Source of the DNA: an uncultured Bacteroidales bacterium
Lineage (GTDB): Bacteria > Bacteroidota > Bacteroidia > Bacteroidales > Bacteroidaceae
DNA length: 64,000 bases
Assembly: GCA_902802265.1 (NCBI GenBank)
Contig: CADCLN010000004.1
Location: 1-64,000 of the forward strand
Direction of reading: 5' to 3'
Below are positions 1 through 8,775 of the stretch, in pieces. How positions within the stretch are numbered: the first letter of the stretch is position 1; every line of letters begins with the position of its first letter. The notes beneath the pieces were generated by a model. The model searched no databases and was not told the DNA's origin. It saw only the letters and a program-made list of their open reading frames with translations. A program made the translations under genes and the position numbers.

Positions 1-9
1 TTAACTATA

Positions 10-40
10 CAAAGGTACTAATTTTTAGTTAAACAGGCAA
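10..40 (-). promoter_or_regulatory. Promoter for a gene left of the window
   Basis: Read on the minus strand, a TACCTTTG box (positions 17-10) matches the Bacteroidetes -7 consensus TAnnTTTG, and a TTG (40-38) lies 20 bases upstream of it, the usual -33 spacing. It points out of the window to the left, so its gene is not seen. The spacing is read from sequence; activity is inferred. Confidence 0.55.
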
Positions 41-100
41 AGAAATTTAGTTATATAAACTTAAATACCAAAGAGTTATTAATTATTCAGTAAACACTAT

Positions 101-2917
101 TTATTTTCTCAGGAAAGCCATGAAGGCACTCATCAATTGGTTGATTTTGCTGGTTTCAGTAATGCTCTCAATAGGGAATCCCAGTTTGATGAAACGTTGT
201 CCCGACTCTTTGGCGATGCCAGCAGAGGTGCCGTCTTGGTAGAGCAACATAGAGAAAGCTCCATTTGTGGCTGATACTGTGGTCGGTGCAGGCACGCTGT
301 AGCTGTAAGCATTCATTTCTCGCCAAATCTGGAAACTCGTGCCGCATCCGTTGATGGCTGTGAGCGACTTGTTTCTCAGCGGAGTTTCGCCGATGTTGGC
401 CCCGCTCATCAGGGTTCGTCCACCACGACTGATGTAGTCGTTTACGAGTGTGGATGTCATGTTGTTGAAAACTTTCTGCACACCATAGATAATATCTAAC
501 AGTGGATAGGAACTAATCAGATTGCCTGCATTGCTATACTGTTTCAGCAAGGCTGTTTCGCTGGTCGATGTGAATGAATGGCCTGCCAGGAGGATAGCCT
601 TTCCGTGAATGGCCGCATAGTCAAAGGTGTTGCCCATGATGATTTTGCCAGCCAGTTCTTCGCCGCTTGCGCCCAGTCCGTCGGCAGCTTCGCTGCCTGC
701 TTTGGAGGTGTCGAAGCTCACTTGGCGACCGCTGAATCCGGCAAAGGCTCCATATTGCACGCCTGGGTCTGCATTGAGGTCGAATCCCTGCATCTCTGGA
801 GTGTTGATGCTTTGCGGACCTTCCAACCGTGTGAAGGCATTGACGATGAGTGTTGTGCCCTGATTCTTACTGCTGATACCTGCTGCCAATGTCTCAGAGG
901 GGAAACTCTCGCCCCCTTTGTTGAGTGCTGTTACCTTGAAAGAATAGACTATGTCTGGCTCTAAAGAGATGCTGAACGTTGTGCCGCTGACAAGGATGCC
1001 GTTGTCAAAGCCCATGTTGCCTATTCGTGTATAGACAATGTACTTTTGCGGAGTGGCAGTAGGTTCAAGTGGATCGTTGACAGGTGTCCAACTGAGATTG
1101 GCGGTTTGTTTCTTTTCGTTCAGGCTGATGCTGAAGTCTGTGACAGGCAGAGGTTGTATCACATAATCCCGTTTGTGCTCAGTAGCAATGAATTTTACGA
1201 TGGTTTTATAGATGCTGCGACACATGTCGAACTTGAACTTTGGGTCGTAGCCCAGTCTGAGGTCGTAGAAATTCTGGTGTGAAAGCATTTCCAGGATGCA
1301 GGCAGGAGTCATGGGTTCGCGTGCTTCGCCATAGTCCCGGTTCCACAGTTTGCGTGCCGTCCAGTTGTAGGCTCTAAGGTCTGTAGTGAGGTTGGTGAGC
1401 AACATACTGGCAAGATCGCGAGAAACGTAGCGGTCCAGTCCTGCACCTGTCAGTCCTTCGTTGAAGTCTGTCTTGTAGATAGCCAGCGGACCGATAAATT
1501 CTCCTGTCATCTTGTAGCCAGCATCCGTATGGAACGCAATGTTCAGTTCCAAAGGCACACGGAGTCCGTCACCCACTTGCTGATTATAGATACTGCCACG
1601 CGAGAGGTAGTTCACGGCAGCAGAACGGGCGTTGATATCATTGTTGTAGTCGTTGTTTTCAAATCGTCCGCTGTGTACGCTGTAAGGGAAACCGTACCAG
1701 AAGGCAGAATACTTGGCTGCTTCTGCCCAACGAGGCAAACCGCTGGGCTGTATTAGGTTGTATGAATTTTCGGGCACAACGTTGCTCATGCCGCTACCGA
1801 AACGAACTGCATCGGCAGAGACTACACCTTTGTGCGAACTCTGGTTCGTCAGTACGACCATGCCTGTGTCGTGGGTTCCTTCGCCAAACTCAAAAGTGCC
1901 GAGGTAAACCCAGGTGCCGCCACCGATTTGTTGATTTACGGCAAACTCCGTCATGCCGCCTTTGTGGAAGACGGTATAGTGTGCGTCTGTAATGCTGTTT
2001 TGGTAAGATTTATATGTAACATAGACAGCATATCGTCCACTTTCGGGAATATTGGGAATCCATTGTGAACGAGCTATGTCCTTGATGTTGCTGACGGTCT
2101 GGATGTAACGTGCTGTACCGTCGCTGAAGGGTGTATCGCTTACTTGATAGATGGTCTTGTTGTTGGAAAAACCGTTGTCGGGCGCGGTTGCCCATGCTTT
2201 CTTGCCCTTCTTCTTAGCTTGGCTTTCGATGTAAAGTCCATCTTTCTGTGGGTGGTCGTTGTCCACAATCACTTCGTGGTTTTGCCAGTCACGTTCACGG
2301 GGTGTGAACACAATGGCACCTGCGTTCTGCAGCATCGGAATGATGTAGGGAACTACAAACGTCTGGCTGAAAAGGTCTTCGCAGGTACAGAACAGGCGTG
2401 GACGTTGCCAAGTCCAGGTGGATGTGGCATTCTTAAAGTAGATGCCATGACTTTGCCAAAGCGATATGTGCGAACCTTCCAGCCCTGATGGTGCGGTGTA
2501 GGGGCGTGACAGGTTTTTCACCCAAGGTGCTCCGTTGTAGGTTTCTTGCAACAGACGTGAGCCATCTTTCTTTCCCTTCCTGAAGAAGTTGGGAATCAGG
2601 TCCTCAATACGGTGGTCTTCGGTAATGATTGCCAAGTCGTAACGTCGTTTGTTTGAAGGCAGGAAACTGCGTACTCGTTCATAAAGGGAATCGACAACAA
2701 CGGGTGTGAAATGTTGTTCGGAGAAACCTCCACCTAAAATGACTTCAATGCTGTGCCGGCTGTCGTCCACATTACAACTTGTCAGGGTGGGGCGATTGAT
2801 GCGTGCATCCCATCGCTCGTAGGTGGTCAGCCAGTCGGTCAGCCTGTTTTCCAAGGTCTGTGAAGCCATGCCCAGCGCATAGCTCATCAAACTGATATAG
2901 AATAATGTCCTTTTCAT
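101..2917 (-). CDS. Amidase-like secreted protein with golvesin/xanthan-lyase-type domain
   Basis: 938 residues with an N-terminal signal peptide (about 1-20), so exported. The stretch around residues 148-215 (SHISLWQSHGIYF, then PRERDW) and residues about 450-590 (LNIAFHTDAGYK, then ACILEMLSHQNF) look like a split Amidase_3 domain: the His of HTDAG and the Glu of ILEM are the expected zinc/catalytic positions. Between them (about 250-375) sits a beta-rich segment of the kind annotated as golvesin C-terminal-like or xanthan lyase. A fibronectin type III-like domain follows at about 620-710, then an unassigned C-terminal domain. The family is often labelled xanthan lyase in Bacteroidales, but the visible motifs favour N-acetylmuramoyl-L-alanine amidase chemistry on peptidoglycan. 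The start lies 1 base after the stop of the upstream T9SS plug-like gene, so the two are probably one transcript. Substrate is not proven. Confidence 0.8.
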   Translation of the reverse strand: MKRTLFYISLMSYALGMASQTLENRLTDWLTTYERWDARINRPTLTSCNVDDSRHSIEVILGGGFSEQHFTPVVVDSLYERVRSFLPSNKRRYDLAIITEDHRIEDLIPNFFRKGKKDGSRLLQETYNGAPWVKNLSRPYTAPSGLEGSHISLWQSHGIYFKNATSTWTWQRPRLFCTCEDLFSQTFVVPYIIPMLQNAGAIVFTPRERDWQNHEVIVDNDHPQKDGLYIESQAKKKGKKAWATAPDNGFSNNKTIYQVSDTPFSDGTARYIQTVSNIKDIARSQWIPNIPESGRYAVYVTYKSYQNSITDAHYTVFHKGGMTEFAVNQQIGGGTWVYLGTFEFGEGTHDTGMVVLTNQSSHKGVVSADAVRFGSGMSNVVPENSYNLIQPSGLPRWAEAAKYSAFWYGFPYSVHSGRFENNDYNNDINARSAAVNYLSRGSIYNQQVGDGLRVPLELNIAFHTDAGYKMTGEFIGPLAIYKTDFNEGLTGAGLDRYVSRDLASMLLTNLTTDLRAYNWTARKLWNRDYGEAREPMTPACILEMLSHQNFYDLRLGYDPKFKFDMCRSIYKTIVKFIATEHKRDYVIQPLPVTDFSISLNEKKQTANLSWTPVNDPLEPTATPQKYIVYTRIGNMGFDNGILVSGTTFSISLEPDIVYSFKVTALNKGGESFPSETLAAGISSKNQGTTLIVNAFTRLEGPQSINTPEMQGFDLNADPGVQYGAFAGFSGRQVSFDTSKAGSEAADGLGASGEELAGKIIMGNTFDYAAIHGKAILLAGHSFTSTSETALLKQYSNAGNLISSYPLLDIIYGVQKVFNNMTSTLVNDYISRGGRTLMSGANIGETPLRNKSLTAINGCGTSFQIWREMNAYSYSVPAPTTVSATNGAFSMLLYQDGTSAGIAKESGQRFIKLGFPIESITETSKINQLMSAFMAFLRK

Positions 2918-2918
2918 T

Positions 2919-4169
2919 TTATCGTTCTATGGTCTGTCTGTATTTGTTGAATCCCACCAGTTTGTCATATCTTTCGCCAAACGGACGGTGATAGATATAT
3001 ATCCAGTATTCATTTTCTGTTTCATGGAAGTTTCCTTCGCAAGGCAGGGGGCTGCCCACTGTTTCGCCGTCGTGTACAAACAGATATTGATAATTGTAGG
3101 AACCCTGTTTTAGCGGTTTTACGATTTCGTAGCAATGGTCTATGTGGTTATATATCATCTGATTTTCTTCGCTTAACTCTCCGTTGGTCAAGTCACCGTT
3201 GAGATAAACTTCACCTCCAGGAACTGGGGGCATGATGAGTTTGAAGTGCGTGTAAAAATAGTCACTCTCTGTGTCGTTCTCCACATTGTCTCCGTTGCGA
3301 ATCCAGTAACGTCCGTTCTGGTCCTGGTCGTAGAGATAAGTGGTGCGCTGTTTGTCGTCGAAGAGGGTGGCATGGTAGTAGGGTTCATGGTACGACATAC
3401 TGAATACGCGCATGGTCGGTACATATTCGTCCAGAATTTCAAAACGGCGGTATTCGTTTCCTGCTTCAAAAATCAAATCTCGGTTATGGGTGTAAATCAG
3501 TTCGTTGGTACGCAGATATGTGGGACGGATGCCTTCCACATGGTTGTCCCAACGGCGGTTTTGCAACACCACGGGCATGAGGTCGCTGACAGGGTTCTGC
3601 ACATTGTAATTCTGATAGTTCACACGGATGTCCAGTTGCTGGTGCTGTGCCCAGGTGTCGATGTCAGTATTGCCGCTACCCTCGATGCCAATGCTGACAC
3701 GAGGTTCCAGCACCGAGAAGCATGCCTGTGCAATGGGTTCGTCCTCACCATCTTCAAAAATGTCAATTCGGTAATTACCTGAGGCTTTTAACTTTAACTC
3801 CTCGTTGGGCACAAAGAACGTGTAATGGTTGTACTCCATCATTGTGTTTCTCGACGGCTCATAGTCATCGATGCGCTGGTCGTTAAATCCGTCCATGTAT
3901 TCATTGACAATCAGGTCGCTTTGTGTCCAGTCCGCATTGCAATGCGTCAGGGTGTAGGTGTAGCGTACATAGCTGTGCTGCAAGTCATCGAAAGATATTT
4001 CCAGATAGTTGTCCCCTCTCAACAGCAAAACAGGGGCTTCACCCCATTCTCCGTTCAGTTTCACTTGCAACGTTTTGATTCTGTCTGAAAAGATGCGGTT
4101 CGTCTGTGCAGACGAAAATAGGCAGAAAAGAAAAAAAATCAATGCAGTACAAATTGCCTTATGTTTCAT
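2919..4169 (-). CDS. DUF5103 protein, type IX secretion plug-like
   Basis: 416 residues with a clear signal peptide (about 1-21, ending SSAQ). The sequence matches the DUF5103 family, whose N-terminal part is described as the plug of the SprA translocon in type IX secretion. Recognisable features are the early TLQV-LNGEW region, the aromatic/Asp-rich middle with YRIDIFEDGEDEP, and the YNYQYLFVHDG region near the C-terminus. Full family length is about 400-430, so it looks complete. It is predicted to act at the periplasmic face of the outer membrane. It precedes the amidase-like gene by 1 base. No other T9SS core genes are in the window, so the role is inferred from the family. Confidence 0.8.
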   Translation of the reverse strand: MKHKAICTALIFFLFCLFSSAQTNRIFSDRIKTLQVKLNGEWGEAPVLLLRGDNYLEISFDDLQHSYVRYTYTLTHCNADWTQSDLIVNEYMDGFNDQRIDDYEPSRNTMMEYNHYTFFVPNEELKLKASGNYRIDIFEDGEDEPIAQACFSVLEPRVSIGIEGSGNTDIDTWAQHQQLDIRVNYQNYNVQNPVSDLMPVVLQNRRWDNHVEGIRPTYLRTNELIYTHNRDLIFEAGNEYRRFEILDEYVPTMRVFSMSYHEPYYHATLFDDKQRTTYLYDQDQNGRYWIRNGDNVENDTESDYFYTHFKLIMPPVPGGEVYLNGDLTNGELSEENQMIYNHIDHCYEIVKPLKQGSYNYQYLFVHDGETVGSPLPCEGNFHETENEYWIYIYHRPFGERYDKLVGFNKYRQTIER

Positions 4170-4188
4170 GTTCTTGTGTTTTGGGCTT

Positions 4189-4196
4189 CAAAATTA
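4189..4196 (-). promoter_or_regulatory. -7 box upstream of the plug/amidase operon
   Basis: The minus strand reads TAATTTTG, a match to TAnnTTTG, 20 bases upstream of the ATG at 4169. I found no TTG at the expected -33 spacing, so only the -7 half is supported. Confidence 0.4.
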
Positions 4197-4313
4197 GCGA
4201 TTTCTTGTGAACTAACGTCTATGTTTTCGCGTTTTTTACTTTGCTTTTCTCCTTTTTTCGTGGATTTTAGTGCTTTTTTGTTAAAAAAGAATGGATGAAA
4301 CAGCAAAATGTAT

Positions 4314-4321
4314 TATCTTTG
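4314..4321 (+). promoter_or_regulatory. -7 box upstream of the dockerin-repeat protein
   Basis: TATCTTTG matches TAnnTTTG and lies 30 bases before the ATG at 4352. There is no convincing -33 TTG at 19-21 bases. Confidence 0.45.
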
Positions 4322-4351
4322 TCGCACAAATATTATTAATAAGTAGTTGTT

Positions 4352-5866
4352 ATGAAAAGAATTTACAATTTTTTGTTAGTTGTCACAATGGTCTGTGCAG
4401 CCAATGCCCAAGTGAAGGGCGATTTCGATGGTGACAACAAAGTGACTATTCAAGACATCACAGAGTTAATCAACATCTACCTCAACCAGAGCGGAGAGAA
4501 TGCAGGCTATCAGGCCATTGACTTGGGTCTGAGTGTAAAATGGGCCAACATGAACGTGGGCGCAACGGCTCCGGAGGAAGCAGGGAATTACTATGCCTGG
4601 GCCTGGCCACACGTTCTGGAATTCTATAGTGTCTATACCTGCCCGTGGTTGGATGACTGGGGCAGACAGAATCGCACGCGCGCCTATTTCCACAAGTACT
4701 GTACATCGGAAACGTATGGAACTGTGGATGACAAAACACAGATTGAACTGCAAGACGATGCCGCTTACGTCAATATGGACACAACCTGGAGAATGCCTAC
4801 ACTGGTAGAAGCACAGGAATTGCTGGATAACTGCACGTGGGAGTGTGTTATTCAGAACGAAATGGCTGGTTTTTTGGTGACAGGTCCTAATGGCAACAGC
4901 ATCTTCCTGCCCGCTGCGGGTGTTATTACCAGCATAATGAGTGCTACAGAAGTTAGCAATAAGGGTACACAGGGATGTTATTGGACAAGTACATTGAATA
5001 ATACAGCTTCAAGTCAGGCCAATGCTTTCTATTTCTGGAGTACCAGTTGGAATACCACACATGAAATTTCTAGTAACTTTTTCCGCGATAATGGCATGAC
5101 TATCCGTGGCGTACAAAGAAACGATATCACCATTGAAGAAAAGCCCGTAGAGGGCGATATTGACGGTGACGGATCAATCACTGTGGAAGATATCGTCATG
5201 CTCATTGACATTTACCTGAATGAAGAAACAGGTGGTAGTTCCTACCAAGCCGTTGATTTGGGGCTGAGTGTGAAGTGGGCAAACATGAATGTGGGTGCTA
5301 CTGCTCCGGAAGAATATGGAGATTTCTACGCATGGGGTTATCCTGTCGTGCCTGAAGGTTACTCTCCCCCATACTGTCCGTGGCTGGGTCCTGGAGCTAA
5401 GATTGATAGCCAGCACTATAAATATGATGCTTGGCAGAAATACTGTACAAAGAGCAATATGGGCGTAGTTGATGGCAAAACCGTGGTCGAACCTCAGGAC
5501 GATGCTGCCTATGTCAACATGGGTACAACCTGGAGAACGCCTTCTTTGGAAGAGGCGCAGGAACTGATAGACAATTGCACTTGGGAAAAGACAACCCTGA
5601 ATGAGGTGAATGGATTCCAAGTGACTGGTCCTAATGGAAATAGCATATTCTTGCCCACAGGCGGATGCTTCCTTTCATTTAATAATGGCACTTGTCGCTC
5701 AGACTATCAGAAAGGAGTTATTGGATATTATTGGCTCAACAGCATCACAGAATCAGTGAGCATGGGCAATACGTTCTATTTTTATGAGTCATACGGTAAC
5801 ATCACAAAGAAAATTGGCAGCATGATGCGCGACTGCGGTCTTATTATCCGTGCCGTGAAACAATAA
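4352..5866 (+). CDS. Secreted duplicated dockerin-like/module protein
   Basis: 504 residues with a signal peptide (about 1-19). The mature protein is a tandem duplication. Each half begins with a single Ca-binding dockerin type I-like repeat (residues about 23-45, GDFDGDNKVTIQDITELI; and about 267-290, GDIDGDGSITVEDIVMLI). Each is followed by a module of about 200 residues starting YQA(I/V)DLGLSVKWANMNVGAT and containing WRMPT/WRTPS and GPNGNSIFLP. The module resembles the FISUMP/DUF1566-type domains common in secreted Bacteroidales proteins. A canonical dockerin has two paired repeats; here each half has one. The two halves are closely similar, which implies a fairly recent internal duplication. 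The function is unknown; calcium-dependent binding at the cell surface is an inference. The ABC gene starts 10 bases downstream. Confidence 0.8.
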   Translation: MKRIYNFLLVVTMVCAANAQVKGDFDGDNKVTIQDITELINIYLNQSGENAGYQAIDLGLSVKWANMNVGATAPEEAGNYYAWAWPHVLEFYSVYTCPWLDDWGRQNRTRAYFHKYCTSETYGTVDDKTQIELQDDAAYVNMDTTWRMPTLVEAQELLDNCTWECVIQNEMAGFLVTGPNGNSIFLPAAGVITSIMSATEVSNKGTQGCYWTSTLNNTASSQANAFYFWSTSWNTTHEISSNFFRDNGMTIRGVQRNDITIEEKPVEGDIDGDGSITVEDIVMLIDIYLNEETGGSSYQAVDLGLSVKWANMNVGATAPEEYGDFYAWGYPVVPEGYSPPYCPWLGPGAKIDSQHYKYDAWQKYCTKSNMGVVDGKTVVEPQDDAAYVNMGTTWRTPSLEEAQELIDNCTWEKTTLNEVNGFQVTGPNGNSIFLPTGGCFLSFNNGTCRSDYQKGVIGYYWLNSITESVSMGNTFYFYESYGNITKKIGSMMRDCGLIIRAVKQ

Positions 5867-5876
5867 TCATTTCTTT

Positions 5877-7484
5877 ATGCAAAAGATTATAGAAGTAAAG
5901 GATGGCGTTGCTCGCCATCCTTTATATCGCTTTAAGCAACCCGTTAATTTTGAAGTCTGTCAGGGTGAACACATTGCCATCGTAGGTCCTAATGGTGGTG
6001 GCAAGAGTATGCTGGTGGACATCCTTATAGGTGCCCATGCCTTGCAGCCGATGAACGACGTGAAGTATGATTTCCGTCCATCGAAAGCCAAGATGGTGAG
6101 CGACAACATCAAGTACATGACGTTTCGCGATTCATACGGAACCACAGACGGCACGTATTATTACCAGCAGCGGTGGAACCAGAACGACATTGACGAAACG
6201 CCCCTGGTCAGTCAGTTGCTCGATGAGGCTTTTGCCCTTGCCGATGCAGGATTGACGCGCAAGACAAACTTTGACAAGTTTGTGGTGCGTGACGAAATTC
6301 CCGAACAGGAAGCACAGCGGTTGGCAGCCGAAGAAGCCGACCGACAGACTATGCATGCAGAACTGGAAAAAGTGCGTCTGCGGCTCTATGAAATGTTCCA
6401 CTTGGAGGAACTGCTCGGCAAACACATCGTCATGCTCAGTTCGGGCGAATTGCGTAAGTTCCAGATGACGAAGACGTTGATGACCAATCCGCGTGTGCTC
6501 ATTATGGACAATCCGTTCATCGGCTTGGATGTGAAGGCACGTGGACAATTGCATGATTTTCTGAAAGTGTTGACAAAGGAAACCAACATTACCGTCATTC
6601 TGGTGCTTTCCAAGTCAGACGACATCCCCAACTTTATCACGCACGTTTATCAGGTGACCGATATGACGGTTCAGCCCAAGCAGACTTTGGCTGAATATCG
6701 TGCAACAGCCTCGACCATTCCACCTCGCGTTTTGTCTGAAGAAAAAGAAGCGGCAATCCTTGCATTGGATTCTCCTGACTTTCCGGAAAAAAAATCCGAA
6801 GTCATTTCCTTCAACAACGTCAATATCCGTTATGGCACGCGCACTATACTGAAAGACCTCAGCTTTTCTGTAAAGCAAGGCGAACATTGGGCGCTTTCGG
6901 GTGAAAACGGTTCGGGAAAATCCACGCTTTTGAGTATTGTCTGTGCCGACAATCCGCAGTCATACGCCAACGACATCACACTTTTTGGTCACAAACGTGG
7001 TACGGGCGAAAGCATCTGGGACATCAAGCGGCACATTGGCTATATTTCGCCCGAAATGCACCGAGCCTATCAGCGTGATATCCCTGCCATTGACATCGTT
7101 GCCAGCGGACTTTCGGATATGCACGGACTCTATGCCTTGCCGAAAGTACTTCGTCCACAGAACGATAAAGAGCAGCGATTACGTGATCAATGTCTCTTCT
7201 GGATGGACATCTTCGGTGTGCGCCAATATGCTGACCATACGTTTCTGAAACTTAGTAGTGGAGAGCAGCGACTGGTTCTTCTTGCTCGTGCTTTTGTCAA
7301 AGACCCATCTCTGCTGATTCTTGACGAACCCCTCCACGGTCTTGACCTCTACAACCGCCGCCTTGTCAAGGACATCATCGAAACTTTCTGCCGCCGTCCC
7401 GACAAAACCCTCATCATGGTCACACATTACCAAGAGGAACTTCCCAACTGCATAGACCACAGCATTTACTTGCAGAAAAACTAA
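5877..7484 (+). CDS. Tandem ABC ATPase (ModF/PhrA-like)
   Basis: 535 residues with two complete ATP-binding cassettes and no membrane segment. Cassette 1 has Walker A GPNGGGKSM (about 38-46), signature LSSGELRKF and Walker B VLIMDNPFIGLD. Cassette 2 has Walker A GENGSGKST (about 345), signature LSSGEQRL and Walker B LLILDEPLHGLD followed by the switch His in MVTHYQEE. This architecture matches the ModF/PhrA-type proteins. No permease or binding protein is nearby, so a transport role is not supported by context, and a soluble regulatory or repair role is possible. In cassette 1 the residue after Walker B aspartate is Asn (MDNP) rather than Glu, which suggests a weakened first hydrolysis site. 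It is convergent with mnmA across a 22-bp repeat array. Confidence 0.8.
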   Translation: MQKIIEVKDGVARHPLYRFKQPVNFEVCQGEHIAIVGPNGGGKSMLVDILIGAHALQPMNDVKYDFRPSKAKMVSDNIKYMTFRDSYGTTDGTYYYQQRWNQNDIDETPLVSQLLDEAFALADAGLTRKTNFDKFVVRDEIPEQEAQRLAAEEADRQTMHAELEKVRLRLYEMFHLEELLGKHIVMLSSGELRKFQMTKTLMTNPRVLIMDNPFIGLDVKARGQLHDFLKVLTKETNITVILVLSKSDDIPNFITHVYQVTDMTVQPKQTLAEYRATASTIPPRVLSEEKEAAILALDSPDFPEKKSEVISFNNVNIRYGTRTILKDLSFSVKQGEHWALSGENGSGKSTLLSIVCADNPQSYANDITLFGHKRGTGESIWDIKRHIGYISPEMHRAYQRDIPAIDIVASGLSDMHGLYALPKVLRPQNDKEQRLRDQCLFWMDIFGVRQYADHTFLKLSSGEQRLVLLARAFVKDPSLLILDEPLHGLDLYNRRLVKDIIETFCRRPDKTLIMVTHYQEELPNCIDHSIYLQKN

Positions 7485-7558
7485 AAGAAAACATCGTAAT
7501 TTCCCCACTCCATCAAGAAAGTTTTCCCACTTCGTTAGGAATGTCGTCTCACTACAAT

Positions 7559-7690
7559 GTGACAACAGTCCCGATGCTTTGTGACAACAGTCCCGATGCT
7601 TTGTGACAACAGTCCCGATGCTTTGTGACAACAGTCCCGATGCTTTGTGACAACAGTCCCGATGCTTTGTGACGGCTGTCCGAATGAATG
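7559..7690. repeat. 22-bp tandem repeat array (A)
   Basis: Five identical 22-bp units start at 7559, 7581, 7603, 7625 and 7647, each beginning GTGACAACAGTCCCG and ending ATGCTTT. A sixth degenerate unit (7669-7690, starting GTGACGGCTGTCC) runs up to the mnmA stop. The period is not a multiple of 3 and all frames are simply repeats, so it is not coding. There are no spacers, so it is not CRISPR. It fills the gap between the convergent ABC gene and mnmA. Related-period arrays lie at 19498-19695 and near 33176-33219. Confidence 0.95.
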
Positions 7691-7691
7691 G

Positions 7692-8756
7692 CTAAAAGTC
7701 GATTTCTCCACTACCAAAACAGAGGTGGTGGTTTTCGTCATAGACTACGCAGAACTGACCTGGGGCTACGCCATGAATTTTCTGGTCAGCTTGCAAGTGC
7801 CATGAACCATCAGATCGCTGGCAGATGGAGCCTGTAAGGTATTCGGGGGTATGGCGAATTTTGAAACAGACCCTCTCGGTAGTGTGCTCTCTCCACGGAT
7901 TTTCCGTAATAAAATGAAAATCGCGCATGGTGATGTGGTCCTTATAGACTTTCTCGGGGTCGTAGCCGTGAGAGACAAAGAGGATATTGCGCTTGAGATT
8001 TTTCTTGACAACAAACCATGGTCCACCGCTGAATCCCAAGCCTTTGCGTTGCCCGATAGTGTAGAACCAAAGACCGCGATGTGTGCCAATCTTGTGCCCA
8101 GTCTCTATTTCTCGTACATCGCCTGGTTGTTCGCCCAGATGGGCTTTGATGTAATCGCGGAAATCGATGTCGCCCAGGAAACAGATGCCCTGCGAATCTT
8201 TGCGTTCAGCATTAAGCAGGTGGGCTTCTTCTGCTATCTGGCGCACTTCGTGTTTCCACAGATGTCCGATGGGGAAAAGTAACTTGCTGACTTGCAGCGC
8301 ATCAATCTGACAAAGGAAGTCTGTCTGGTCTTTCACGGGGTCGGGTGAAGTGGAAAGCCAAGTCTTGCCTTGCCATTGCGTTGTCGTAGCATAGTGTCCT
8401 GTGGCTGTATAGTCAAACTCGTGACCAATTTGCTCTTCAAATACGCCAAACTTGATGAGTTTGTTACACATCACGTCCGGATTAGGAGTCAGTCCCAATC
8501 GGGCCTTCTCCATGGTGTAACCCACGACCTTTTCCCAATAATCCTTGTGCAAATCAATAATGTCGAAAGGAAGACCATACTTGCGTGCCAACCAGCGACA
8601 TATCTCTACATCTTCTTCGGATGTGCAGTTCCATTCGGTGTCGCGATCGGGACCAATTTTGATGTAGAAAAGGTGGGGATTGATACCTTTCTCTTTGAGC
8701 AAATGAACAGAGACAGCGGAATCAACACCACCACTCACCAAGGCAGCTACGGTCAT
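7692..8756 (-). CDS. mnmA: tRNA 2-thiouridine(34) synthase MnmA
   Basis: 354 residues from the ATG at 8756. The longer reading upstream would overlap nadA, and the family begins at MTVAALVSGGVDS. MnmA adenylates U34 of tRNA Glu, Gln and Lys and inserts sulfur. Visible motifs: PP-loop SGGVDSAV (8-15), first catalytic Cys97 in PDVMCNKLIKFG, ATGHYA, and second Cys192 in DSQGICFLGDIDF. These are all the residues expected of an active enzyme. Length is typical. It lies 19 bases downstream of nadA in the same direction and ends against the 22-bp array. Bacteroidales often carry more than one MnmA copy, so this may be one of several. Confidence 0.93.
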   Translation of the reverse strand: MTVAALVSGGVDSAVSVHLLKEKGINPHLFYIKIGPDRDTEWNCTSEEDVEICRWLARKYGLPFDIIDLHKDYWEKVVGYTMEKARLGLTPNPDVMCNKLIKFGVFEEQIGHEFDYTATGHYATTTQWQGKTWLSTSPDPVKDQTDFLCQIDALQVSKLLFPIGHLWKHEVRQIAEEAHLLNAERKDSQGICFLGDIDFRDYIKAHLGEQPGDVREIETGHKIGTHRGLWFYTIGQRKGLGFSGGPWFVVKKNLKRNILFVSHGYDPEKVYKDHITMRDFHFITENPWREHTTERVCFKIRHTPEYLTGSICQRSDGSWHLQADQKIHGVAPGQFCVVYDENHHLCFGSGEIDF

Positions 8757-8775
8757 GTTGCGGTTGTGCGTTTTT

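Noticed and set aside
7559..7690. CRISPR array
   Set aside because: Units are head-to-tail with no spacers and no cas genes are in the window.
7535..7741. Possible small protein made of 22-bp repeat translations
   Set aside because: The period is not a multiple of 3, so every frame is open over the repeats; no start signal and it overlaps the end of mnmA.
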